A stretch of 64,000 bases of DNA from Terrisporobacter othiniensis (GTDB lineage: Bacteria; Bacillota; Clostridia; Peptostreptococcales; Peptostreptococcaceae): the NCBI RefSeq assembly GCF_000808015.1, contig NZ_JWHR01000112.1:62001-126000 (forward strand). The letters run 5' to 3'. Each line of letters begins with the position of its first letter. Within the stretch, counting starts at the first letter, position 1. The notes below the pieces were generated by a model that searched no databases, was not told the DNA's origin, and worked only from the letters and a program-made list of their open reading frames with translations. Shown piece by piece: positions 8,637-21,176 of this stretch. The position numbers and the translations under genes were made by a program.

Positions 8637-9456
8637 GGAAAGCACCTCCTAATTCTGATAATGCTTGTTCAAGTTGTTCTTCACTTGGTGCACTTCCATG
8701 CCATGAAGCTTGGTTTTCCATGAAAGATACCCCTTTACCTTTTACTGTTTTAGCAATTATCATTGTTGGTTTATCTACTGTATCTTTTGCCATATCTAAT
8801 GCTGCAAATATTTGGTCAAAGTCATGACCATCAATAGTTATTACATTCCATCCAAAAGTTCTAAACTTATCCTCTATAGGATTAATGCTCATTACTGATT
8901 CAACTTCTCCATCAATCTGAAGTCCATTGTAATCAAGGAACGCTATCATATTATCAAGCTTGTAGTGAGCTGCACTCATAGCAGCTTCCCATATAATACC
9001 TTCTTGAACTTCTCCATCTCCTAGTAATGCATATACATTCCATGGAGCGTTATCTAATTTAGCTGCCATAGCCATTCCGCATGCAACTGAAAAACCTTGT
9101 CCTAATGAACCTGTAGACATTTCTACACCAGGTATTTTTTTCATATCAGGATGCCCTTGAAGCATACTTCCTAATTTTCTTAAACTGTTTAACTCTTCTT
9201 TATCAAAATATCCTCTTTCAGCTAATGTTGCATATAAAGCTGGTGCTGCATGACCTTTTGATAGTACAAATCTATCTCTATCTTCCATTTTTGGATTTGT
9301 TGGGTCAATATTCATTTGATCAAAGTAAAGAGCTGTTAAAATCTCAACCGCTGATAATGAACCACCTGGATGCCCTGATTTTGATTTACATATCATTGAG
9401 ACGATGTCTTTTCTTATTACATTAGTAATCTCATTTAATCCTTTATGGTCTCTCAT
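8629..9456 (-). CDS. Transketolase, N-terminal subunit
   Basis: First half of a split transketolase, 275 residues: the thiamine-diphosphate and magnesium binding domain. Catalytic features seen are [10 protein letters not shown] near residue 26, [11 protein letters not shown], and the TPP motif GDGEVQEG (146-153) through [10 protein letters not shown], whose Asp and Asn bind the metal. It forms an active enzyme with the overlapping downstream gene. Two-gene transketolases are common in clostridia and archaea. GGGAGGTAA precedes the ATG. A 150-base leader upstream shows nothing I can name. Confidence 0.92.
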   Translation of the reverse strand: MRDHKGLNEITNVIRKDIVSMICKSKSGHPGGSLSAVEILTALYFDQMNIDPTNPKMEDRDRFVLSKGHAAPALYATLAERGYFDKEELNSLRKLGSMLQGHPDMKKIPGVEMSTGSLGQGFSVACGMAMAAKLDNAPWNVYALLGDGEVQEGIIWEAAMSAAHYKLDNMIAFLDYNGLQIDGEVESVMSINPIEDKFRTFGWNVITIDGHDFDQIFAALDMAKDTVDKPTMIIAKTVKGKGVSFMENQASWHGSAPSEEQLEQALSELGGAFHE

Positions 9457-9573
9457 GTAATTTACCTCCCTAGTTATATACTGAGGCTATTGGTTAATTA
9501 GCCATATTGTATTTAAATCTCATTATATTATAACATCTTTATGGTATTTTTTTGCGTTTTTTGTATATAAAAC

Positions 9574-9612
9574 AAAAAAATTATTGATATGCTACTATAT
9601 CAATAATTTTTT
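9574..9612 (-). terminator. MazEF operon terminator
   Basis: AAAAAAATTATTGATAT pairs with ATATCAATAATTTTTT around a short loop, next to the end of mazF; A- and T-runs on both sides allow use in either direction. Confidence 0.7.
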
Positions 9613-9976
9613 ATATGCTAAATAAATCTAAACTTATTTGCAGCCCATTATTTACTTTTAGCATAGTTTTATTATCTAGATAACCTATTTTTTCTCTCAG
9701 CCGCTTTTTGTCTATGGTTCTAATTTGCTCTAAGAGAATTACAGAGTCTTTATTAAGTCCGTATTCACTAGAACTTATTTCTATATGAGTAGGCAATTTT
9801 GCTTTATTAATCTGGGATGTTATAGCAGCAATTATAACCGTAGGGCTATATTTATTTCCTATATTATTTTGGATTATTAAAACAGGTCTAACGCCTCCTT
9901 GTTCCGAGCCAATAACTGGACTTAAATCTGCATAAAATAAATCTCCTCGCTTAATATCTAAGCTAAGATTATTCAA
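9611..9976 (-). CDS. mazF: MazF/NdoA (PemK) family endoribonuclease toxin
   Basis: mRNA interferase of 121 residues, very close in pattern to B. subtilis NdoA (EndoA), which cuts at UACAU. The core [19 protein letters not shown] is at 10-28, then [21 protein letters not shown] and [14 protein letters not shown]. All family blocks are intact, so the toxin should be active. The start is TTG at 9976, overlapping the antitoxin stop by 8 bases, which fits translational coupling. Its usual neighbour in Firmicutes, alanine racemase, is not present upstream of the antitoxin. Confidence 0.92.
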   Translation of the reverse strand: MNNLSLDIKRGDLFYADLSPVIGSEQGGVRPVLIIQNNIGNKYSPTVIIAAITSQINKAKLPTHIEISSSEYGLNKDSVILLEQIRTIDKKRLREKIGYLDNKTMLKVNNGLQISLDLFSI

Positions 9977-10250
9977 CTTTGGCTATATCTCCTTCAGAAT
10001 CATCATCCAAAGATACTTCATCTGTCATACCAAGTTCCGCTAATGATAAGTTGATTTTAGCCATTTCCTTATAACCCTTTATCATACTTTCTTTTAGGTT
10101 AATTTTCTTTTTTTGGGTTATATAAAACTGAAAAGCAGCCTTTGCAAAGTCTTCCCTATTACTATTTTCCATCTGCACTATTTGATCTACTTCAGATAAA
10201 ATATAGTCAGGTAAAGTAAACATAATTTTTTCTTTATTCTTATTGCTCAC
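9969..10250 (-). CDS. mazE: MazE/EndoAI-type antitoxin
   Basis: Ribbon-helix-helix antitoxin of 93 residues that neutralises the MazF toxin encoded directly downstream and probably represses its own operon. The N-terminal part [18 protein letters not shown] is the DNA-binding strand and first helix; the acidic C-terminal tail ([17 protein letters not shown]) should bind the toxin. I chose the GTG at 10250 because GGGAGGCG lies at the right distance; the reading frame is open further upstream to 10328, but that part is unlike the family. Confidence 0.9.
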   Translation of the reverse strand: MSNKNKEKIMFTLPDYILSEVDQIVQMENSNREDFAKAAFQFYITQKKKINLKESMIKGYKEMAKINLSLAELGMTDEVSLDDDSEGDIAKVE

Positions 10251-10597
10251 AAAATCGCCTCCCAGAGAACAATATCTCTTATATTTTATCAGATTCCTAA
10301 CTAATTGTAAAATTGCATTTGTTTCCATATAAGTACGTTCATTTGTTGTGTATTTAATAAATAAATAAAATTATAACTATATTTACATTATTTTTAATTT
10401 TATACACCTCATGTTAAATATTATAACCTACACAACTTTTTTTATGTCTTCAATCATAGTTTTTGGAGCAAAAAATTTACTATACAACTTATTCATTAAC
10501 AATTCCCTTATTATAACACTTAGTATCATTTTTTTATTTTAGTAAAACAAATTATTATGTCATCTAGATTTCTCTTATGTTATTTATATTATTTTAT
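10251..10597. other. Gene-poor gap where alanine racemase is normally found
   Basis: This 347-base stretch separates the antitoxin from the GerS/YdcC-like gene. In B. subtilis and C. difficile an alanine racemase gene stands here. Only a 22-codon frame (10428-10496) is present; no racemase remnant was recognised in either strand. Confidence 0.6.
10428..10496 (-). CDS. Possible 22-residue peptide
   Basis: Short frame MNKLYSKFFAPKTMIEDIKK.. preceded by AAGGGAATTG about 5 bases from the ATG. Amphipathic and basic. It might be a real small peptide or a chance frame; no family known. Confidence 0.25.
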   Translation of the reverse strand: MNKLYSKFFAPKTMIEDIKKVV

Positions 10598-11191
10598 TTA
10601 TTTTTCGTATTTAAAATCTTCATATGTTACTATAAATATTTGTTCTCCCTTATTATCTAGTATTTCCATTTTATCCGGATTCTTAGTCTTATTATTTATA
10701 TATAAAATTTGTTTATTAAAATATTTATTATCACCAGGTATTTCAATTTCTATTTTCAATTCACTTTCTGTAGCTTCTAAAACTACCTCTTCATTCTGCA
10801 TATAATTTTTGATAAAATCTCCAATAAATAAATAATGACTATCATTGTTTATATTAGGAAGTTCTACTGTGTCATTAACATTAGGATTATGTACTAAAAC
10901 TTTATCACCCTTATATTCAATAGTTTTTCCTTGTAAATTTTTTGGCGACTTAACTTCTAATTTATAATAATCTGGTTTTGTATATGTGTGTTTAAAAATA
11001 TAGGTTGTATTTTCCTTATTTCCTATAGCTTCTACTTTCGCAGTACAAGTATATGATGTAATTTTTGAAATTTGATTTTTAAAATCTTCATATACCTCTT
11101 CTTTTGTATATTCTTTTCTTCCACATCCAACATTACATAGTGTAATTATTGAAATAATTGTTATTAGTAATGTACACCACTTATTTTTCAC
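10598..11191 (-). CDS. gerS: GerS/YdcC-like sporulation lipoprotein (LolA-like fold)
   Basis: Lipoprotein of 197 residues with signal peptide and lipobox (LCNVGC, Cys23), then a beta-rich LolA-like domain with TCTAKVEAIGNKENTTYIFKH and YYKLEVKSPKNLQGK. The position next to acpS and mazEF matches ydcC of B. subtilis and gerS of C. difficile. In C. difficile, GerS is made in the mother cell and is needed, with the amidase CwlD, for cortex muramic-lactam formation and hence germination. The assignment rests on synteny plus fold pattern. Start is GTG with AGGAGG. Unlike C. difficile, alr2 does not follow it. Confidence 0.78.
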   Translation of the reverse strand: MKNKWCTLLITIISIITLCNVGCGRKEYTKEEVYEDFKNQISKITSYTCTAKVEAIGNKENTTYIFKHTYTKPDYYKLEVKSPKNLQGKTIEYKGDKVLVHNPNVNDTVELPNINNDSHYLFIGDFIKNYMQNEEVVLEATESELKIEIEIPGDNKYFNKQILYINNKTKNPDKMEILDNKGEQIFIVTYEDFKYEK

Positions 11192-11245
11192 AAAGTACCT
11201 CCTAATTTATATTTATTCATATGTTCATTTAAATATTTCTTATTT

Positions 11246-11623
11246 TTACTTCGTAATAGTTATAGCATTTGCAACAGCATAGTTCTCACTATGAGATATA
11301 CTTACCTTTATTTCTAAAACACTATATTGTATGCATATTTGTTCCAAATTATTATAAGTTCTAACTACTGGCTTTCCTAAATTATTTCTAAGTATTTCTA
11401 TATCTTTAAAATTGTAACCCCTTATACCCAATCCTAGTGATTTACTAATAGCTTCCTTTGCTGCAAAGTTACCAGCTATAGTTTGAGGGTTGTTTCCTTT
11501 TTGATTAAACATTTCTACTTCTCTTTCTGTAAATATTTTTTTTAGAAAATCACCTCTTTTATTCAATGCATTTTTTATTCTCTCTACTTCTATAATATCT
11601 GTCCCTATATCTAAAATATTCAT
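11246..11623 (-). CDS. acpS: Holo-[acyl-carrier-protein] synthase
   Basis: Transfers 4'-phosphopantetheine from CoA to the acyl carrier protein of fatty acid synthesis. It has 125 residues, typical for the trimeric AcpS class. The metal ligands are Asp9 in GTDIIEVERI and Glu57 in NFAAKEAISKSLG; SISHSENYAVA is the conserved C-terminal strand. The ribosome binding site GAGGAAAAT precedes the ATG. It lies upstream of the gerS-like gene on the same strand, separated by 54 bases, as in B. subtilis acpS-ydcC. Confidence 0.94.
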   Translation of the reverse strand: MNILDIGTDIIEVERIKNALNKRGDFLKKIFTEREVEMFNQKGNNPQTIAGNFAAKEAISKSLGLGIRGYNFKDIEILRNNLGKPVVRTYNNLEQICIQYSVLEIKVSISHSENYAVANAITITK

Positions 11624-11715
11624 ATTTTCCTCCCATAAATTATCTTCTTTACAATTATATTACCTTATTATAAACAATTATATTATTGTTAATAATATTT
11701 TTATTTTTGTAAAGT

Positions 11716-11745
11716 AAAAAGACTAGGATCAATCCTAGTCTTTTT
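11716..11745. terminator. ATP synthase operon terminator
   Basis: Inverted repeat AAAAAGACTAGGAT / ATCCTAGTCTTTTT, with A- and T-runs at each end, 21 bases after the atpC stop. Confidence 0.9.
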
Positions 11746-11766
11746 AATTAATATAATATTCTAGTT

Positions 11767-12045
11767 TTAAAGTCCTCCGACTTCATCATTCCACTTTGCA
11801 GACTCAGTTAATATAGTTGTTTTTTCTTTACTAACTGTCATGAAGCCGCCAGAAATTTGGCCAGATTTAAATTTTCCATCTTTTTTTATTCTTAATTCTC
11901 CATCAACTAGACCAGTTACAAAAGGTATATGATCTTTTAGTACAGCTCTATCCCCTTGTGTCGTTCTAGTTATAACCATTTCCACCTCACCTTGGTAGAA
12001 CAGTTCTTCTGGAGTTACTATTTCGAGTTGAAATATGCTTGCCAT
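11767..12045 (-). CDS. atpC: ATP synthase F1 epsilon subunit, short form
   Basis: Central-stalk subunit of the F1 sector, only 92 residues where about 130-140 is usual. The N-terminal beta-sandwich is complete (FQLEIVTPEELFYQGEVEMV ... GGFMTVSKEKTTILTESA), but the C-terminal two-helix domain, which in other bacteria inhibits ATP hydrolysis, is missing. No frameshifted remnant follows: the stop is close to the terminator. It therefore looks like a true short subunit and not a broken gene. Last gene of the atp operon, 3 bases after atpD. Confidence 0.93.
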   Translation of the reverse strand: MASIFQLEIVTPEELFYQGEVEMVITRTTQGDRAVLKDHIPFVTGLVDGELRIKKDGKFKSGQISGGFMTVSKEKTTILTESAKWNDEVGGL

Positions 12046-12048
12046 GAC

Positions 12049-13446
<1,398 letters not shown>

Positions 13447-13455
13447 CTAACCTCC

Positions 13456-14325
13456 TTATTTTAGAGCTTCTACTCCACCTACTATCTCTGTTATTTCTTG
13501 AGTTACAGCTGATTGTCTTGCTCTGTTGTAACTTAATTCTAAATTAGATAGCATTGCGTCTGCATTATCTGTTGCTGAACTCATTGCAGTTCTTCTCGCA
13601 GCTTGTTCAGATGCGAAAGATTCTATTACACCATCATATATAATTCCAGATACATATTTAGGTATTATATGACCTAAAACAACTTCTGCCGATGGTACAT
13701 ATTGAACTCTAGCTCTTTTTGCAGCTTGCTCTTTTGTTTCCTTATTTTCTTCTTTTTCAAATGCTAACGGTAGCACTTTTAATAATTTTGCATTTTGAGT
13801 CAAAGGAGATACAAATTCTGTATATGCTATATATACTTCATCTATTTCACCCTTTTTATATAAATTCATCGCTTCATTTGCAAACTCAAGTGTTTCTTCA
13901 TAATCACATTTTTCAACACTTTCAGCTGATTTTAAAATATCATAACCTCTTTTAGCAAAATATTCTGTTGCCTTTTTACCTATAGGCATGATTTTTTCAT
14001 GTTTATTACCCATGTGATTAAGAGTTAATTTTATTATGTTTGAGTTATATCCTCCTGCTAGACCTCTATCACCAGCAACAACAATATAACATCTATTTTT
14101 TACTTCTCTTTGTTTTAAGAATACATTTCTAACGCCACGTGTATTTGTAGCTATATCTTTAACGGTATCATACATCGTTCCAAAGTACGGTCTGGCATTT
14201 AAAGCTCTGTCTTTTGCTTTTCTCATTTTAGAAGAAGCAACAAGTTCCATTGCCTTAGTAACCTGTTTTGTACTATTAACACTGTTGATACGAGTTTTAA
14301 TCTCTTTAATTCCAGCTCCTGCCAA
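13456..14325 (-). CDS. atpG: ATP synthase F1 gamma subunit
   Basis: Rotor shaft that links the catalytic head to the membrane ring; 289 residues. The N-terminal helix AGAGIKEIKTRINSVNSTKQ and the C-terminal helix (SELSYNRARQSAVTQEITEIVGG-like, ending near Glu-Ala-Leu-Lys) form the coiled coil, with the Rossmann-like middle (CYIVVAGDRGLAGGYNSN). Normal length. It is preceded by AAAGGAGGTAAATT and ends 12 bases before atpD. Confidence 0.95.
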   Translation of the reverse strand: MAGAGIKEIKTRINSVNSTKQVTKAMELVASSKMRKAKDRALNARPYFGTMYDTVKDIATNTRGVRNVFLKQREVKNRCYIVVAGDRGLAGGYNSNIIKLTLNHMGNKHEKIMPIGKKATEYFAKRGYDILKSAESVEKCDYEETLEFANEAMNLYKKGEIDEVYIAYTEFVSPLTQNAKLLKVLPLAFEKEENKETKEQAAKRARVQYVPSAEVVLGHIIPKYVSGIIYDGVIESFASEQAARRTAMSSATDNADAMLSNLELSYNRARQSAVTQEITEIVGGVEALK

Positions 14326-14352
14326 TTAATTTACCTCCTTTGTTAAAAAGGA

Positions 14353-15870
<1,518 letters not shown>

Positions 15871-16413
15871 CTAAGAAATTACTTGAGAAAGTTGGTCTTT
15901 TATATTATCTAAACGAGTTTTTACAGATCCGTCAATTTGAGTATTTCCTAATCTTACTAAAACCCCACCTAATATACTTTCGTCAACTTTGTTCTCTAAA
16001 GTAACATTTTTATTATATTTTTTTGAAAGTTTTTCTTCTAACTCTTTAACCTTTTCATCAGTTAAAAGTATGGCACTTATTACAGTACCTTCGATTATAT
16101 TATGTTTATCATTTAATAATTCTTTAAATGTTAATTCTATTGATTTTAAAGAAGATATTCTTCCCTTTTCAACTAATATTTTTAAGAAATTTTTTAAGTT
16201 ATTATTTATTTTAGTATTAAATAATGTTTCTATTAATTGAACCTTTTCAGACTTAGCTACTAATGGTGATTTTAAAACATTATCTAAATCTTTATTATTT
16301 TTTAATATATCTACTACATTGTTTAACTCATTGTAAATTTCTTTAGTTATATTTTCCTCTTCACTTAGTTCGAATAGGGCTTCTGCATATCTGTTAGCTA
16401 TTATATCTATCAT
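15871..16413 (-). CDS. atpH: ATP synthase F1 delta subunit
   Basis: Peripheral-stalk connector, 180 residues, that joins the b-subunit stalk to the top of the alpha/beta head. N-terminal helical bundle (IANRYAEALFELSEEENI) followed by the family's C-terminal signature ILGGVLVRLGNTQIDGSV. Its ATG overlaps the atpF stop by 4 bases, so translation is coupled. Normal length. Confidence 0.94.
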   Translation of the reverse strand: MIDIIANRYAEALFELSEEENITKEIYNELNNVVDILKNNKDLDNVLKSPLVAKSEKVQLIETLFNTKINNNLKNFLKILVEKGRISSLKSIELTFKELLNDKHNIIEGTVISAILLTDEKVKELEEKLSKKYNKNVTLENKVDESILGGVLVRLGNTQIDGSVKTRLDNIKDQLSQVIS

Positions 16414-16910
16414 TTAGCTTCGCCCACCTCTTCGATAAATTTGTTTATCATTTCCTCGTGTTTAGCTTGGTCAATATCTTTTTCAATTACTTTAGAAGCA
16501 GCAAGTATAGCTATGTTAGAAATGTCATTTTTAAGTTCATTCATAACTTTTTCTTTTTCTTGTGCTATATCTCTGTTAGCTTTATCTTTTAATCTAATTG
16601 CTTCTTCTTTAGCAGTAGATATTATTTCCTCAGACTTTTGTTCGGCCCTAAGAGTAGCTTGTTTTATGATTTCTTGTCCTTCATTTTTAGCAACTGAAAG
16701 TTTTTGTTCATATTCAGCTTTTAAAGCTAAGCCTTCATTTTTAGCTTGTTCTCCTGTAGCTATATCTGTCTTTATTGCATTTTCTCTAGCATCTATTATG
16801 TTTAAAACTGGCTTGAATAAAATTCTCTTTAGTATCCAAAATAAAACAATTGTATTTACTATTTGAATAGCTAACTCCCAAGTTATAGTTACTACTGGTT
16901 TAAAACCCAT
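16410..16910 (-). CDS. atpF: ATP synthase Fo b subunit
   Basis: Stator stalk of 166 residues: one N-terminal membrane helix (about 8-30, WELAIQIVNTIVLFWILKRI), then a long charged coiled coil (INARENAIKTDI region through EEVGEAK) that binds delta. It overlaps atpH by 4 bases. A hairpin stands between atpE and this gene, just ahead of its AAGGAGGATT ribosome binding site. Confidence 0.94.
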   Translation of the reverse strand: MGFKPVVTITWELAIQIVNTIVLFWILKRILFKPVLNIIDARENAIKTDIATGEQAKNEGLALKAEYEQKLSVAKNEGQEIIKQATLRAEQKSEEIISTAKEEAIRLKDKANRDIAQEKEKVMNELKNDISNIAILAASKVIEKDIDQAKHEEMINKFIEEVGEAK

Positions 16911-16940
16911 CTACTAATCCTCCTTTCCATCATCCATAAT

Positions 16941-16979
16941 TATAGTTAGGAGATTAAATTTCCACTTCTCCTAACTATA
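16941..16979 (-). repeat. Inverted repeat between atpE and atpF
   Basis: Perfect 12-base arms TATAGTTAGGAG / CTCCTAACTATA with a 15-base loop. There is no T-run after it on the minus strand, so it is not a standard terminator. It may act as an RNA processing or stability element that lets the c subunit be made in excess. Confidence 0.75.
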
Positions 16980-17006
16980 AAATTTCCATACAATTCGTCT
17001 TCAATT

Positions 17007-17261
<255 letters not shown>

Positions 17262-17342
17262 TTAATCCTCCTTAAATTTTAACTTTTTATAATTGTTTTT
17301 TGTTTTTATTCTAATATGCCAATATGTAATTTGCATATATTT

Positions 17343-18047
17343 TTACTCTGTTGCATTTGAAACAAATACCATTGTAAGCATTATAAATATAAATGCTTGT
17401 AAACATCCTGCAAATAAATCAAAGTAGAAATGTAATGGTACTGGTATTACTAATTGTAAGAATGGAATTGAAACATTTGGTATCAATGATGATATAAATG
17501 CTAATAATTGATAAAGTAATCCCATTATTACTGTTCCTCCTAAAATATTACCAAATGGACGGAATGTAAGTGATATTGGTCTAGCAAATTCACTTACTAT
17601 ATTAAGTGGTAATAGTAACGGAACTGGCTCTAATAAACCCTTAAAGTATCCTGGTCCTTTAGCTTTAACCCCTTCATAGTAAATTAGGAAGCAAGTAATT
17701 AAAGCCCAGGCTAAAGTTGTGTCTACATCAGTAGTTGGAGACTTAAAACCTAACAACCCAATCAAGTTGGAACATACGAAAAAAAGAAACAAAGATCCAA
17801 TATAAGGTAACATATTTGGCATTCTTTTTTCTACATCATTCCCCATATTTCCATGAACAAGATTTCTAAGTGATCCAACGGCATACTCTAACATTATCTG
17901 TTTTTTTGTAGTTGGTACTGGCTTCAAATTTCTTGTTAATAAAAAGGCTATTATAATTAATGCAGCCATGATAATCCAACTAGTTACAATAGTTTCACTA
18001 ATTTTAAAACCATTTGCAAATGTAATTAACCATTGTGTATACTTCAC
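17343..18047 (-). CDS. atpB: ATP synthase Fo a subunit
   Basis: Membrane subunit forming the ion half-channels, 234 residues with five to six hydrophobic helices. The essential arginine is Arg163 in LTFRPFGNILGG; the C-terminal helix (HFYFDLFAGCLQAFIFIMLTM) is complete. The start is GTG at 18047 with GAAAGGAGGT. Together with the sodium-type c ring it should translocate Na+. It follows atpI by 4 bases. Confidence 0.94.
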   Translation of the reverse strand: MKYTQWLITFANGFKISETIVTSWIIMAALIIIAFLLTRNLKPVPTTKKQIMLEYAVGSLRNLVHGNMGNDVEKRMPNMLPYIGSLFLFFVCSNLIGLLGFKSPTTDVDTTLAWALITCFLIYYEGVKAKGPGYFKGLLEPVPLLLPLNIVSEFARPISLTFRPFGNILGGTVIMGLLYQLLAFISSLIPNVSIPFLQLVIPVPLHFYFDLFAGCLQAFIFIMLTMVFVSNATE

Positions 18048-18051
18048 TTAT

Positions 18052-18441
18052 TTATACCTCCTTTCTCGATATCCTCGATATTATCAGTTTTTTTATAAAT
18101 ATAACAATCTGAGTACTTATTAATCCTAAGACTGTTCCTATAACATTTATATTAGGGTTTTTTACTGAAACGAATACAACTGCCGCAACAATAAACATCC
18201 TTATTAAGTATCTAATTCCAGAATAAGCTTGAGCCTTTCCTGGAGAATAATCTACTGCTTTTTCCATAGTAATAGCTAATAGTCTAAAATTAAGTATTGC
18301 TATTATACTTCCAAAAACAACTCCCAATATTATGTGAATTGGTTCTTTTGATATAATAAATGATATTAATCCTACTATTACAGCGTAAACACATATTCCC
18401 TTCGAAACTTCATTAACTTCTTGTTGTACCTTTATATCCAT
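18052..18441 (-). CDS. atpI: AtpI-like ATP synthase accessory protein
   Basis: Membrane protein of 129 residues with about four helices (YAVIVGLISFIIS; IILGVVFGSIIAILNF; FIVAAVVFVSV; VIGTVLGLISTQIVIFI). Members of this family help assemble the c ring and possibly take up magnesium. I use the ATG at 18441; the longer frame begins with TTG at 18471 but AGGAAGTGAG, overlapping the upstream stop, is placed for 18441. Second gene of the operon. Confidence 0.85.
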   Translation of the reverse strand: MDIKVQQEVNEVSKGICVYAVIVGLISFIISKEPIHIILGVVFGSIIAILNFRLLAITMEKAVDYSPGKAQAYSGIRYLIRMFIVAAVVFVSVKNPNINVIGTVLGLISTQIVIFIKKLIISRISRKEV

Positions 18442-18448
18442 AAATTTC

Positions 18449-18679
18449 TCACTTCCTTTTTGTGTATCCAATTACAGTTTTATATACAGACATAAAAGCC
18501 CCACCAATTCCTAATACTAAAAAAATTAATGTGAAAATAGGGCCTGTATTTAGTTTAGTATCTATAAATTTGCCTATAAAAAAACATCCAAATATTGAAA
18601 CTAGCATCATAATACTTAATTGACTTAATAAAGAAAGTGCTTGTGCTATTTGTGCACCTGTACTTTTTTTCTTATTCAT
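18449..18679 (-). CDS. AtpZ-type small membrane protein (F0F1 accessory subunit)
   Basis: The protein has 76 residues with two membrane helices (LSQLSIMMLVSIFGCFFIGKFI and IFTLIFLVLGIGGAFMSVYK). The pattern and its place ahead of atpI fit the AtpZ/AtpQ family, which together with AtpI supports ATP synthase assembly or magnesium supply. First gene of the operon, so the operon promoter should lie in 18680-18757. Confidence 0.85.
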   Translation of the reverse strand: MNKKKSTGAQIAQALSLLSQLSIMMLVSIFGCFFIGKFIDTKLNTGPIFTLIFLVLGIGGAFMSVYKTVIGYTKRK

Positions 18680-18719
18680 TTAATTTATATGCCTCTCTAT
18701 ATTATATATAGTTAAACAT

Positions 18720-18749
18720 AAGGAATCTATCAGAAATAATAGATTCCTT
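18720..18749 (-). terminator. Hairpin after upp
   Basis: AAGGAATCTAT / ATAGATTCCTT with an 8-base loop, located between upp and the atp operon. The T tail on the minus strand is poor, so read-through from upp into atpZ is possible. Confidence 0.55.
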
Positions 18750-18757
18750 AAAATATA

Positions 18758-19393
<636 letters not shown>

Positions 19394-19402
19394 TTAAACC
19401 TC

Positions 19403-19855
19403 CTATTTATTGTGATTTTTTTCTATGTCAATTATCATATTAACTCTTCTTAAATGTCTATCACCTTCAAATTCTGTATTAATCCAAGCATCTACTATTT
19501 CTAATGCAAGACCTTTTCCTAATACTCTTTCCCCTAGAGATAACATATTTGCATTGTTGTGAGCTTTAGACATTTTTGCAGAAAAAACATCTGAAACAAC
19601 AGCACATCTTATACCAGGAACCTTATTTGCTGCTAAAGATATCCCTATGCCTGTTCCGCAGCACACAATACCATAATCTACTTCTTTTGAAATAACTGCA
19701 TTTGCAACTTTCTCCCCATATATGGGATAATCAACCGAATCTTTTGAATTATTTGTTCCAAAGTCTATACATTCTATTCCTTTTGACTCTAGAAAATTAA
19801 TAATTTCTGATTTTAAATTGTATCCTCCATGGTCACATCCTAAACCTATTCTCAT
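19403..19855 (-). CDS. rpiB: Ribose-5-phosphate isomerase B
   Basis: Interconverts ribulose 5-phosphate and ribose 5-phosphate; 150 residues. N-terminal GLGCDHGGYNLK, the phosphate loop and base YGIVCCGTGIGISLAANK (catalytic Cys in CCGTG), and HNNANMLSLGERVLG are all present. Start ATG with AAGGAG. Operon with upp. It complements the split transketolase in the non-oxidative pentose phosphate pathway. Confidence 0.95.
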   Translation of the reverse strand: MRIGLGCDHGGYNLKSEIINFLESKGIECIDFGTNNSKDSVDYPIYGEKVANAVISKEVDYGIVCCGTGIGISLAANKVPGIRCAVVSDVFSAKMSKAHNNANMLSLGERVLGKGLALEIVDAWINTEFEGDRHLRRVNMIIDIEKNHNK

Positions 19856-20138
19856 AATTAGAACTCCTTGTTAGTATGTAAAGTAATTATCTTTTAAATC
19901 TGATAATTATTTCAATTACATCGTATTTTTTATGTTTGATTTTTTTTTAACTAGTTTATTTAATTATACATAATTTTTTATCAATACTCCATAGAAAAGC
20001 ATAACTTTTTTAAATATTTTATTAGTTTTCGCTTGATTTTTATTCTGAATTTTCTAAATTTACCAAATTTTGTAATATTTTTGTTTCAAAATTTCATTAT
20101 AAGTTTTATAATAATTATATTTTTAACTTTCCAAAGCA

Positions 20139-21176
20139 CTATGCTTTAATTATTTTATATCCCGCAGATTTAAGTAGTCTATTCATTATAGCCCTACCAA
20201 CACCACATCTCGAAAACTCTTCTGTATACACTATGTCATAATTTTCTTCATCTGCAGTAATAAGTGCATTAAATAAATTTGATGCAACTTCCTCCAAATT
20301 TTGACCTAATACTATAGTATTACATTTATATTTATTTTTATTTTGCTCTAAGCACATTACTGCACATTTCAAACCTTCTTTTGCATTATTATTAGATAAT
20401 TCATTTACTTTTTTTATAACATCATCTATATGACCTGATACAATATATACATCTGCATTTGGTGAATAATGCTTATATTTCATTCCTGGGGCCTTAGCTT
20501 TTATATTATCTTCTTTTTTTTCTAATGCTGGATCTATATTTACCTGTCCAATGACGCTTTCTAAATCTTCTTTTGTCACACTTCCCGGTCTTAATATGGT
20601 AGGTACATCATTAGTTAAATCTAGTACTGTAGATTCTAGACCAAATGTACAATCTCCACCTAAAATAATTCCATCTACTCTATTATTCATTTCATCGTAT
20701 ACATGTTTTCCTTTAGTAGGCGATGGTCTTCCTGATATATTTGCTGATGGTGCCGCAATTGGTAAGTTTACTTCTTTTAATAATTCCTTTGCTATTGGGT
20801 TTGATGGCATTCTAATACCAACAGTATCCAATCCACCACTTGTTATATTTGGTACTATATCTTTTTTCTTTAATATTATAGTTATTGGTCCTGGCCAAAA
20901 TTTATCCATTATTATGTGCGCTTTTTCAGATATATCTGTTGCTAATTCATCAACTTGTTTTTTGTCATATATATGTACTATTAATGGGTTATCACTAGGT
21001 CTTCCCTTTGCTGCATATATTTTTGATGTTGCAGTATCATCTAAAGCATTGGCCCCTAGACCATATACTGTCTCTGTTGGAAATATTACTGTATTTCCAT
21101 TTTTCAATATTTCTGCCTGTTTTTTTATTTCCTGTTTATCTATGTCGTTTTCATCAATTTTACTTATAAGTGTCAT
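20139..21176 (-). CDS. ywlC: L-threonylcarbamoyladenylate synthase (Sua5/YwlC type)
   Basis: Makes threonylcarbamoyl-AMP for the t6A modification of tRNAs that read ANN codons. The protein has 345 residues and is the two-domain Sua5 form: YrdC domain with PTETVYGLGANALDD, KGRPSDNPLIVHI and APSANISGRPSPT, then a linker (APGMKYKHYSPNADVYIV) and a C-terminal Sua5 domain. AGAAAGGGGCAAAGATA precedes the ATG. A 283-base AT-rich gap without recognisable genes separates it from rpiB. Confidence 0.95.
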   Translation of the reverse strand: MTLISKIDENDIDKQEIKKQAEILKNGNTVIFPTETVYGLGANALDDTATSKIYAAKGRPSDNPLIVHIYDKKQVDELATDISEKAHIIMDKFWPGPITIILKKKDIVPNITSGGLDTVGIRMPSNPIAKELLKEVNLPIAAPSANISGRPSPTKGKHVYDEMNNRVDGIILGGDCTFGLESTVLDLTNDVPTILRPGSVTKEDLESVIGQVNIDPALEKKEDNIKAKAPGMKYKHYSPNADVYIVSGHIDDVIKKVNELSNNNAKEGLKCAVMCLEQNKNKYKCNTIVLGQNLEEVASNLFNALITADEENYDIVYTEEFSRCGVGRAIMNRLLKSAGYKIIKA

